Shown in pieces: positions 52,282-59,437 of a stretch of DNA of 64,000 nt. The first letter of the stretch is position 1; each line of letters opens with the position of its first letter. Origin of the DNA: DAOUBF01 sp034432795. Lineage in GTDB: Bacteria > Chloroflexota > Anaerolineae > DSLN01. The stretch covers positions 1-64,000 of the forward strand of contig DAOUBF010000003.1 of the NCBI GenBank assembly GCA_034432795.1, in the 5' to 3' direction. The notes beneath the pieces are model-generated. The model was not told where the DNA came from. It ran no database searches and saw only the letters and a program-made list of their open reading frames with translations. The translations under genes and the position numbers were made by a program.

Positions 52282-52310
52282 TTGACAAACTGGGGATTCT
52301 CAGGCATAAT
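52282..52310 (+). promoter_or_regulatory. Promoter of the pheST operon
   Basis: TTGACA (52282-52287), 17-bp spacer, CATAAT (52305-52310), about 20 bases before the T-box stem I. Confidence 0.8.
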
Positions 52311-52330
52311 CAGGCTGTCATAACATAAAG

Positions 52331-52636
52331 GCGATGACGGAGAGGAGTAAGCGGGTGGAGGCCGCCAGGGAGGCCGGGTCGCGGACTGGGAGCCCGGCTC
52401 GGAGGAAGCCCGCCGAAGTTCGCTCCTGAGCTGACAGGTGAAATCGGACGGACGACGGAAGACGAAGGGAGGGGTTTCCGTCCTTGAGAGTAGCCTGCTC
52501 CGGCAGCCCGCCGTTAACCGGGCAGCCAATCGCCGCGAGGCCGTTGGCAAATGAGAGGGTCGGCATCGCCGACCAAGAAGGGTGGTACCGCGGGAGCCTG
52601 CGCTCTCGTCCCTTGCAGGGCGAGAGCGCGTTTGTT
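52331..52636 (+). promoter_or_regulatory. T-box riboswitch (tRNA-Phe) controlling pheST
   Basis: Stem I begins GCGATGACGGAGAGGAGTAAGC with the AGTA bulge. The specifier loop GAAGTTCGC holds TTC (52419-52421), a Phe codon. The T-box core AAGGGTGGTACCGCG is at 52578-52592, with the TGGT bulge matching the A discriminator of tRNA-Phe. The terminator is a CGCTCTCG(T)CCC TTGCA GGGCGAGAGCG hairpin (52601-52629) followed by CGTTTGTTTT. A GGACGG...CCGTCC stem (52448-52486) in the linker is built from a GGACGGACGACGG-type repeat. Confidence 0.92.
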
Positions 52637-52657
52637 TTAGCCACGCTGGAGGTGAAC

Positions 52658-53692
52658 ATGGTCAGTCAACTGGATCTCTTAGATCAAATTGAACAGGAGG
52701 CGCTGGCCCGCCTGGCCGAGGCCACCGACGCGGCGGCGCTGGAGGCCTGGCGCGTGGCCCACCTGGGCAAGAAGAGCCCGCTGATGACCATCCTGGGCGA
52801 CCTGGGCAGGCTGCCCAAGGAGGAGCGCCCGGCAGTGGGGCGGCGCGGCAACGAGGTCAAGCAGAAGCTGGAGGCGGCCTATACTCAGCGCGCTGAAGCC
52901 ATCCGCCAGGCCGAACTGGAACGCTCGCTGCGGGCCGCGCCCCTGGACGTCACCCTGCCTGGGCGTCCGGTCCCGATGGGGCGGTTGCACCCGGTGACGC
53001 AGACGCTGCGGGAGATTTACGCGGTCTGCGCTGAGATGGGCTTCCAGGTGTATCGCACCCGCGATGTGGAGACCGACGAGATGAACTTCCAACTGCTCAA
53101 CATGCCGCCGTATCACCCGGCCCGCGACCTGTGGGACACGTTCTACACCACCACACCCGGCGTGATCCTGCGCACGCACACCTCGCCCGGCCAGATCCGC
53201 GTCATGCGCGAGTATTGCCCCCAGCCCATCCGCGTCATCCTGCCGGGGATGTGCTATCGTTATGAGCAGATCAGCGCCCGCTCCGAGATCCAGTTCTACC
53301 AGGTGGAAGGGTTGGCCGTAGGCAAGCACATCACCATGACCGACCTGAAGGGGACGCTGGTGGAGTTCGCCCGGCGCATGTTCGGCGCGGACCTGCGCTA
53401 CCGCTTCCGTTGTAGCCACTTCCCCTTCACCGAACCAAGCGTGGAGATGGACATTGAGTGCGTGATTTGCGGCGGCAAGGGTTGCGCGGTGTGCAAGCGC
53501 AGCGGCTGGCTGGAAATCCTGGGCGCGGGCATGGTGCATCCGGTCGTGTTGCGCAATGGCGGCTACGACCCGGCTATCTACAGCGGCTACGCCTGGGGGA
53601 TGGGCCCCCAGCGCATCACCATGCTCCGCCATCAGATCAGCGACATCCGCTACTTCTGGGAGAATGATTTGAGATTCCTGGAGCAGTTCTGA
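52658..53692 (+). CDS. pheS: Phenylalanine-tRNA ligase alpha subunit
   Basis: A 344-aa catalytic subunit of class II PheRS. N-terminal coiled-coil arm (to about 90), motif 1 region HPVTQTLREIYAVCAEMGF, motif 2 PIRVILPGMCYRYE ... IQFYQVEGLAVG, and motif 3 GYAWGMGPQRITMLRHQISDIRYF. A Cys-rich insert (CVICGGKGCAVCKRSG) precedes GAGMVHPVVL, as in many bacterial PheS. Start at 52658, with GGAGGTG 5 bases before it; frames extending upstream only read the T-box leader. Confidence 0.96.
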   Translation: MVSQLDLLDQIEQEALARLAEATDAAALEAWRVAHLGKKSPLMTILGDLGRLPKEERPAVGRRGNEVKQKLEAAYTQRAEAIRQAELERSLRAAPLDVTLPGRPVPMGRLHPVTQTLREIYAVCAEMGFQVYRTRDVETDEMNFQLLNMPPYHPARDLWDTFYTTTPGVILRTHTSPGQIRVMREYCPQPIRVILPGMCYRYEQISARSEIQFYQVEGLAVGKHITMTDLKGTLVEFARRMFGADLRYRFRCSHFPFTEPSVEMDIECVICGGKGCAVCKRSGWLEILGAGMVHPVVLRNGGYDPAIYSGYAWGMGPQRITMLRHQISDIRYFWENDLRFLEQF

Positions 53693-53740
53693 CGACGAAA
53701 GACGGAGGGCTTTCTCCGTCCTCCGTCCTCCGTCCGTAAG
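53690..53740. repeat. GACGAAAGACGGAGG...CCTCCGTCCTCCGTC repeat between pheS and pheT
   Basis: An inverted repeat (ACGGAGGGC TTTCTCCGTCCTCCGT region) filling the pheS-pheT gap just before the pheT SD AAGAGGAGA. Same family as 19800-19870, 35685-35722 and 37610-37660. Confidence 0.75.
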
Positions 53741-53753
53741 AGGAGATGCGACG

Positions 53754-56348
53754 ATGAAAGTGCCGATAAGCTGGCTGAAAGACTATGTGGACATCACGCT
53801 GCCGGTGGAGGAACTGGCCGAGCGTCTGACGCTGGCCGGGCTGGAGGTGGCCGGGATTGAGCGCATCGGCGTGGCGGGCGCAGAACTGCCCTGGGACCGC
53901 GAGAAGATCGTGGTCGGCCAGGTGCTGGAGGTCAAACCGCACCCCAACGCCGACCGGTTGACGCTGGCGGTGGTGGACTATGGGCGGGGAGCGCCCTACA
54001 CGGTTGTCACGGGGGCGCCCAACCTGAAAGTGGGCGACCGCGGCCAGAAAGTCGCCTTCGCCCTGGAGGGCGCGGTCCTGTATGACGGCCACCAGCCGGG
54101 CCGCGTCCGCATGACACTCAAGGGGCGCACCATTCGCGGCATCTACAATGACGCGATGGTCCTCTCCGAGAAGGAACTGGGCCTGTCCGATGACCATGAG
54201 GGCGTGCTCATCCTGCCCGACGACGCGCCGGTGGGTGTGCCCCTGGCCGATTACCTGGGCGACGTGATCCTGGACCTGGATTTGACGCCCAACCTGGCCC
54301 GCTGCTTCTCGCTGATCGGCGTCGCCCGTGAGGTCGCGGCCTTGACCGGCGCGACGCTCCGCTATCCCCCCAGCGAGATGCTGGCCGAGGGCGCGCCCAT
54401 CGCCGGGCAGGTGGACATCCTGATTGAGGACCCCACACTTTGCCCGCGTTACTCGGCCACGCTGATCCGGGACGTGCGCATCGGCCCGTCACCCGGCTGG
54501 ATGCAGCAGCGCCTGCGCCGCGCCGGGATGCGGCCTATCAATAACATCGTGGACATCACCAACTATGTCATGCTGGAGTGGGGCCAGCCGCTGCACGCCT
54601 TTGATTATGACCGGCTGGTGGCGCGTGCCGGTGGGCAACGCCCCACCATCATTGTCCGTCGCGCCCGTCCCGGCGAGACGCTCCAGACCCTGGACGGTGT
54701 TATGCGTTCGTTGGCCCCGGACGACCTGGTTATCGCGGATACTGCCGGGCCTATCGCCATCGCGGGCGTCATGGGGGGCGCCGAGACCGAGGTGACCGAG
54801 GACACGCGCCACATCCTGCTGGAGTCGGCCAACTTCAATTTCATCAGCATTCGCCGCACCAGCGCCGCCCAGCGCATCCCCAGCGAAGCTGCTGCCCGCT
54901 TTGGGCGTGGCGTGCACCCCGCGCTGACCCACCCGGCGGTGCAACGGGCCAGCGAACTGATGCGCACGCTGGCCGGGGGCACGATCGCCCAGGGCGTGGC
55001 CGACGCCTATCCCGCGCCGCCACCGCCCGTGGTGATTGACCTGTGGCCCAGCGAGGTGGAACGCATCCTGGGGATGCATATCCCCCTGGAGGAGATCGTG
55101 CGCATCCTGCGCGCCCTGGAATTCGGTTGCCACGTGTTCAGCCAGGAAGAGGAGATCGGCCTGGACGAGCACGAGGCGCCACCGCTGCTACTACTGAATC
55201 CCCTGATCCGCGTCACCGTGCCGGAGCACCGGCTGGACGTCAGCGGGCCACACGATCTTATAGAGGAGATCGCCCGCATCTACGGCTACGACCGTATCCC
55301 GCTGACGCTGATGGCCGATGAGTTGCCGCCGCAGCGCACCAACTGGGCACTGGTGACCGAGGAGCGTACCCGCGACATCCTGGTCCAGGCTGGCCTGCAG
55401 GAAGTCATTACCTATGCGCTGACCACGCCCGAACGCGAGGCGCTGCTGATGGTGGCGGGGGACGAAGCGCGGACGACGGACTATCCGGTATTATCTATTG
55501 CCGGGCCGTATGTGCGCATCGCCAACCCCATCAGCGCCGAGCGCACCGTCATGCGCCACACGCTCCTGGTTGGCCTGCTGGATGTGCTCGCCAGAAACCT
55601 GCGCCATCATGAGCGGGTGGCCCTGTTTGAGATCGGCCCGGTCTTCCTGTATCCTGAGGGGATCACAGAGGGCACAGGGGACGCCGAAGCTGCCCTGCCC
55701 GCCGAACCGCGCCGCCTGGGAATTGTGCTCAGCGGGTTGGCCGGGCCGACCTCCTGGTCAGAAGGCGGTGTGCCGGGGCCGCAGCGGCGCGCCGACTTCT
55801 ACGATTTGAAGGGCATCGTGGAGGCGCTTGTCGCCGGGCTGCACCTGCCAGAGGCGACCTATGCCCCAGCCGGGCATCCCACTTTCCATCCGGGCCGCGC
55901 TGCCACGCTCAGTGTGGCCGGGGAGGTGGTGGGCCTGCTGGGCGAACTACATCCTCTGGTACGGGAGGCGTTTGACCTGCCGGATCAGGCGGTGCTGGCC
56001 GCTGAACTGGACCTGGAGCGGCTGCTGGCGCACGTCCCAGAGCGCTACGCCGTCCGCGATGTGCCGCGCTACCCGCCGGTCACCGAGGACCTGGCCATTG
56101 TGGTGGACGAGGCCACCCCGGCGGCGCGGGTGCGCCAGGTCATCCTCAGCGCCGGCGGCGAGTTGTTGCGCCGGGCCGAACTATTTGACCTGTATCGGGG
56201 CGGTGCCGTCCCGCCGGGGAAGAAGAGCCTGGCCTACCGCCTGACCTATCAGGCCGAGGACCGCACGCTCACCGATGCGGAGGTAGCGGCCATCCGCGCC
56301 CGCATCGTGAAGCGGCTGGCGCAAGAACTCAACGCCAGCCTGCGCTGA
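53754..56348 (+). CDS. pheT: Phenylalanine-tRNA ligase beta subunit
   Basis: An 864-aa subunit with all domains: start MKVPISWLKDYVDI, tRNA-binding EMAP-like domain (about 40-150, VGQVLEVKPHPNADRLTLA), B3/B4 editing domain (about 210-400, PINNIVDITNYVMLEWGQPLHAFD), B5 domain (about 420-510, DLIEEIARIYGYDRIP), catalytic-like core, and the C-terminal ferredoxin-like anticodon-binding domain (last 95 residues, RYPPVTEDLAIVVDE). A small GACGAAGCGCGGACGACGGA segment near residue 570 looks like a translated repeat. Slightly longer than usual; operon with pheS. Confidence 0.96.
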   Translation: MKVPISWLKDYVDITLPVEELAERLTLAGLEVAGIERIGVAGAELPWDREKIVVGQVLEVKPHPNADRLTLAVVDYGRGAPYTVVTGAPNLKVGDRGQKVAFALEGAVLYDGHQPGRVRMTLKGRTIRGIYNDAMVLSEKELGLSDDHEGVLILPDDAPVGVPLADYLGDVILDLDLTPNLARCFSLIGVAREVAALTGATLRYPPSEMLAEGAPIAGQVDILIEDPTLCPRYSATLIRDVRIGPSPGWMQQRLRRAGMRPINNIVDITNYVMLEWGQPLHAFDYDRLVARAGGQRPTIIVRRARPGETLQTLDGVMRSLAPDDLVIADTAGPIAIAGVMGGAETEVTEDTRHILLESANFNFISIRRTSAAQRIPSEAAARFGRGVHPALTHPAVQRASELMRTLAGGTIAQGVADAYPAPPPPVVIDLWPSEVERILGMHIPLEEIVRILRALEFGCHVFSQEEEIGLDEHEAPPLLLLNPLIRVTVPEHRLDVSGPHDLIEEIARIYGYDRIPLTLMADELPPQRTNWALVTEERTRDILVQAGLQEVITYALTTPEREALLMVAGDEARTTDYPVLSIAGPYVRIANPISAERTVMRHTLLVGLLDVLARNLRHHERVALFEIGPVFLYPEGITEGTGDAEAALPAEPRRLGIVLSGLAGPTSWSEGGVPGPQRRADFYDLKGIVEALVAGLHLPEATYAPAGHPTFHPGRAATLSVAGEVVGLLGELHPLVREAFDLPDQAVLAAELDLERLLAHVPERYAVRDVPRYPPVTEDLAIVVDEATPAARVRQVILSAGGELLRRAELFDLYRGGAVPPGKKSLAYRLTYQAEDRTLTDAEVAAIRARIVKRLAQELNASLR

Positions 56349-57168
56349 GGTGTACGGCCGGGGGATCGTCAGCAATCAACTCTATCCAGGCGCCATGGCT
56401 GCGGGCCGGGTCCAGCCTGCCTGATCTGGCCGCATCACGGGTGTGCAGCCACAAGGCGAAAAGCCCTTCGCCACGCCGGGCCAGATGATTATGGAGAGGG
56501 CTTTCGCCTGAAGCCGGGGTGACCAGGGCAATGACGGCGGTGGAGAGCATAAAGTGTACGCCCTGGGCATCCGGCACGGGCAACGCCGGCCCGGGCCGGG
56601 GTTCAACGCCCAGCAGGCTGCGGTAGCCCTCCACATAGCGGCCCAGGTCGCTCACGGCGACCGCCAGACCCGCCACGCCGGTCACGCCGTTCGCATGGCG
56701 TCGGGCCTCGCCCTGCGGCACACGCAGTGCGCGCGGGGTGACATCGGCGCAGAGGAAGGGGAGGGCCGGCGCCTGGGGGATGCCGAGTTGCCAGGCCACT
56801 CGCTGCCCATCGGGCCGCACCCGGCTGCCGGGGAATGGCCCTTCCAGCGCCAGCCCGCGCCCGGCGGCGGTGGCTATTGCCCCCTGGATGTCCTCAGGCA
56901 GAAGCGCGAAGTCTATCAGCCCTTCGCCCGCCGCCTCGCGTTGGCGGAAGCGGCGCTCCAGCGGTGAGGGCTGCTCGGTGGGGAGCGGCGGGCGCTTGAA
57001 GGCCAGTAGCTCCAGATAGCTATCGTCGGCGAGGGCGATCAGCGCGTTATGCGATGCGCCCCCCTGATGCTCCCCGCCGGGGATGACAGTGAACCCCAGG
57101 GCGATATAGTCCTCTATAGCCCTGGCGAGATCGCGGACAAGGATGACGATATGATCCAGGGCGAACAT
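56329..57168 (-). CDS. VOC-superfamily glyoxalase-like protein
   Basis: A 279-aa protein with two vicinal-oxygen-chelate modules. N-terminal FALDHIVILVRDLARAIEDYIALGFTV with the first metal-type His and DDSYLELLAF with the Glu match the Glyoxalase_3 (PF13468) pattern. The second module starts TGVAGLAVAVSDLGRYVEGY. Substrate unknown; relatives include dioxygenase- and lactoylglutathione-lyase-like proteins. It converges on pheT, and the two reading frames overlap by 20 bases at their 3' ends. Confidence 0.82.
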   Translation of the reverse strand: MFALDHIVILVRDLARAIEDYIALGFTVIPGGEHQGGASHNALIALADDSYLELLAFKRPPLPTEQPSPLERRFRQREAAGEGLIDFALLPEDIQGAIATAAGRGLALEGPFPGSRVRPDGQRVAWQLGIPQAPALPFLCADVTPRALRVPQGEARRHANGVTGVAGLAVAVSDLGRYVEGYRSLLGVEPRPGPALPVPDAQGVHFMLSTAVIALVTPASGESPLHNHLARRGEGLFALWLHTRDAARSGRLDPARSHGAWIELIADDPPAVHLSAGWR

Positions 57169-57194
57169 CCTGCTTCAAAGGAGAAAGTTATGAC

Positions 57195-57232
57195 TGGAGG
57201 AACCCGGCTTCTCTAAGAAACCGGGTTCCTCC
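57195..57232. repeat. GGAACCCGGTTTCTTAGAGAAGCCGGGTTCC palindrome
   Basis: Inverted repeat GAGGAACCCGGCTTCTC / GAAACCGGGTTCCTC, third member of the GAAACC-GG-TTTC family in the window, between the VOC and hsp20 genes. Confidence 0.8.
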
Positions 57233-57267
57233 TGATGAAGCTTGATTGTGCCGGGTGGCTGCTCTCG

Positions 57268-57318
57268 CAGCCGCGCTGCGGCGGCTATGGAAAGCCGCCC
57301 TACAGACTACAGACTGGT
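57268..57318. repeat. GCGGCTATGGAAAGCCGCCCTACAG repeat
   Basis: CTCGCAGCCGCGCTGCGGCGGCTATGG-type element. Nearly the same 24 bases (GGCGACTATGGAAAGCCGCC and CTACA) are translated inside the glycosyltransferase gene at 14937-14965. Confidence 0.75.
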
Positions 57319-57338
57319 CACACTGTAGGCAGTGCGGC

Positions 57339-57785
57339 TTACTTCTGGACTTTGACCTCAATCCTGCGGCCACGCACCTCCTCGGCCTTGGGCAACCGCA
57401 GGCGCAGGACGCCATGCTCAAAGGTGGCCTCGGCTTTGTCCACCTGCACGGCATAGGGCAGGGTCACCGAGCGCTCAAAGCGGCCATAGCGGTGCTCGCG
57501 CAGGTGGTAGTTGGCCTCCTTGCGTTCCCGCTCCTCCTTCGTCTCGCCTGAGATTGTCAGGATGTTGTTCTGAATCTGGACATTCAGGTCTTCGGGCCTG
57601 ACGCCGGGGACGGTGGCCTTGACGATCAGGTCATCCCCCTCCTCGTAGATGTCCAGGGGGACGCTCATGACCCGTTCGGCCTCCAGCCAGGCGCGGGGCC
57701 GGACAAAGCTCTCCTCAAACAGGCGATCGATCGCCTCACGCAGCGAGATCATCTCGCGGAAGGGATCCCAACGTATCAGCGACAT
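57339..57785 (-). CDS. Hsp20 small heat-shock protein
   Basis: A 148-aa ATP-independent chaperone. N-terminal arm MSLIRWDPFREMISLREAID, alpha-crystallin domain (about 40-140) with VPLDIYEEGDDLIVKATVPG, the LTISGE strand, GRFERSVTLP and the A-x-x-x-n-GVL motif ATFEHGVLRLRLPK. The C-terminal IXI-type anchor is RIEVKV. Start at 57785, because GGAGGTGAG lies 4-12 bases before it; the frame is open 7 codons further. No CIRCE or other heat-shock operator was seen upstream. Confidence 0.94.
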   Translation of the reverse strand: MSLIRWDPFREMISLREAIDRLFEESFVRPRAWLEAERVMSVPLDIYEEGDDLIVKATVPGVRPEDLNVQIQNNILTISGETKEERERKEANYHLREHRYGRFERSVTLPYAVQVDKAEATFEHGVLRLRLPKAEEVRGRRIEVKVQK

Positions 57786-57938
57786 GGTCTCACCTCCATT
57801 CTCCAAATGTCTATTTCGCCCGGCGATGGAGCCGGGTAGTGTGGTTCATTCTTCCCGGCACAGTGCAACGGACGGATGGCACTTCCGCCGTCCGCCGGAC
57901 CACCAGCGGAGGCAGGTCAGTTGCAGGAATATTATACC

Positions 57939-58139
57939 TCATATGGCCTCAAACTGCAAGCTCTTTAGCACTTCCACCGGAGCGCGCTTGCTCAAACCTA
58001 GAATCTCAATACCAACTACGTTGTCATTTGCATCATAGTCAAGGATCACACCCGGCTTTACTTCCTCTGAATCAACAATAGCCGATTCATCAAGTCGTAA
58101 ATATAAAGCATCACTCTTATAATCCACTTTTAGTCTCAT
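57939..58139 (-). CDS. DUF2283 small protein
   Basis: A 66-aa protein with the DUF2283 pattern: VDYKSDALYLRL near the N-terminus, EVKPGVILDYDANDNVVGIE in the middle and LGLSKRAPVEVL at the end. Function unknown; such genes are often near mobile or toxin-antitoxin DNA. GGGAGGT before ATG. The exact 27-bp repeat shared with the UPF0182 leader lies 35 bases upstream. The 57807-57938 gap to hsp20 holds an imperfect GGACGGATGG/CCGTCCG inverted repeat. Confidence 0.88.
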   Translation of the reverse strand: MRLKVDYKSDALYLRLDESAIVDSEEVKPGVILDYDANDNVVGIEILGLSKRAPVEVLKSLQFEAI

Positions 58140-58173
58140 GGTGACCTCCCTATTCTGCGGTCAAAGAAGACCG

Positions 58174-58200
58174 TAACCACAAGGCTAATCCGTTAGTACC
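58174..58200 (-). repeat. Exact 27-bp repeat in the leader of the DUF2283 gene
   Basis: Identical over 27 bases to 52125-52151. TTGTAT/TATAGG lies directly upstream on the minus strand. Confidence 0.85.
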
Positions 58201-58246
58201 TATACAATTCGCTGTGGCCTGACATTCGGATTCACCACAACCCGTA

Positions 58247-58278
58247 AAAATCGTCCCCTATATAGCTCGTATATAGGG
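58247..58278 (-). terminator. Likely terminator of the degV-recG-coaD transcription unit
   Basis: Minus strand: CCCTATATA CGAGC TATATAGGG (58278-58256), perfect 9-bp arms, followed by GACGATTTTTACG. It lies about 47 bases after the coiled-coil gene stop. The stem is A/T-rich and the T-run is offset by 4 bases. Confidence 0.55.
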
Positions 58279-58324
58279 TAGGACTATAGGGTAGGACAGG
58301 GGGCGATGTCGTGATGCTCTGGGC

Positions 58325-58897
58325 CTATGGGGTGCTGGCGGGGCGGCCCGCCGCCGTATAGCCGACTTTCTCAGCCTCTCGGGCTTCGCTGCGGGCTGGC
58401 GCGGGCGCGGAGGCTTCATTGGCGTTGCCGCCCTGCCCGGCGCGCAGGCGGGCGCGGTCCTGGGTCAACTTATCAATGCCGTTCTGCACGGTGGTCATCG
58501 TGCGCGCCAGTTGCTCCTTCAACTCCGCCAGGACGTTGATGATGTATTCATCGGCATCGTCCTTGATCTGCTCGGCCTCACGCTGCGCCCGCTCAATGAT
58601 CGCCTGGGCGCGGGCCTCTGCTGCCTGGGCCACCGAGTCCTTCTGCACCAGCGTCATGGCCTCTTCGCGGGCCAGTTCCAGGATGCGCGCAGCCTCCTCG
58701 TGCGCCTGGGCGATAATGCGGTCCTTCTCCTGTTGGACGCGCTTGGCCTTCTTCACCTCGTCGGGGATGGCGATACGCATCTGGTCAATGATCTCCAGGA
58801 TGCGGTCCTCATCTACGACGCGGTTAGCCGTCATGGGGATGCGGCGGCTCTCGTTAATCAACGCCTCCAGCTTGTCTACAAGGTGAAGGATATCCAT
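58325..58897 (-). CDS. Coiled-coil protein, DivIVA/F0-b-like, unknown function
   Basis: A 190-aa cytosolic protein. N-terminal DILHLVDKLEALINESRRIP and ILEIIDQMRIAIPDEVKKA, then a continuous Ala/Glu/Arg coiled coil (about 50-140, AHEEAARILELAREEAM, IIERAQREAEQIKDDADEY), ending in a low-complexity Ala/Pro tail. Similar proteins are often mis-called ATP synthase b subunits, but there is no membrane helix. A role in cell division or scaffold formation is possible by resemblance to DivIVA. It lies 12 bases after coaD. Confidence 0.8.
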   Translation of the reverse strand: MDILHLVDKLEALINESRRIPMTANRVVDEDRILEIIDQMRIAIPDEVKKAKRVQQEKDRIIAQAHEEAARILELAREEAMTLVQKDSVAQAAEARAQAIIERAQREAEQIKDDADEYIINVLAELKEQLARTMTTVQNGIDKLTQDRARLRAGQGGNANEASAPAPARSEAREAEKVGYTAAGRPASTP

Positions 58898-58909
58898 AGT
58901 GTGCCTCCC

Positions 58910-59437
58910 TTAATCGCGTACCGAGATCATGCGCACCCGGCTGCCCCCATCATCGCCCAGGGCAGCGAACTTGGCCCGCAGGGCCGCCACGACGTGGGGC
59001 GGCACCAGATCATCTATATTGCCCCCCAGCAGGCCGATCTCTTTCACCACGCTGGAACTTAAGAACGAATACTCCTGGCTGGCCATCAGGCACACCGTGT
59101 CAATATCCGGCGCCAGCTTACGGTTGGTCAGCGCCAGTTGCAACTCCCACTCAAAATCCGAGAGCACCCGCAGGCCGCGCACGATCACCTTGGCCCCGTG
59201 CTTGCGGGCGAAGGCCACCGTGAGATCATCATACTGCTCCACCGTCACATTGGGCAGGTGGGCCAGCGCCTGCCGTACCATCTCCACCCGCTCCTCGGTG
59301 GAGAACAGCAGGGACTTGCTGGGCCGGGCATAGACGCCCACCACGACATGCTCAAAGATATGGGCCGCACGTGTGGCAATGTCAATATGGCCGTTGGTGA
59401 TCGGGTCAAATGCCGCCGGATACACTGCGATTGTCAT
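58910..59437 (-). CDS. coaD: Phosphopantetheine adenylyltransferase
   Basis: A 175-aa hexameric enzyme that makes dephospho-CoA from ATP and 4'-phosphopantetheine. Nucleotide-binding AVYPAAFDPITNGHIDIATRA (Thr/His signature NGHID), ARPSKSLLFSTEERVEM, KVIVRGLRVLSDFEWELQLA and the C-terminal YSFLSSSVVKEIGLLGG are all family-typical. Its ATG directly follows the recG stop (TAAATG). Length is slightly longer than the common 160 aa owing to a C-terminal tail. Confidence 0.95.
   Translation of the reverse strand: MTIAVYPAAFDPITNGHIDIATRAAHIFEHVVVGVYARPSKSLLFSTEERVEMVRQALAHLPNVTVEQYDDLTVAFARKHGAKVIVRGLRVLSDFEWELQLALTNRKLAPDIDTVCLMASQEYSFLSSSVVKEIGLLGGNIDDLVPPHVVAALRAKFAALGDDGGSRVRMISVRD

Noticed and set aside
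58325..58897. ATP synthase F0 subunit b
   Set aside because: Coiled coil only; there is no N-terminal membrane helix and no atp genes nearby.
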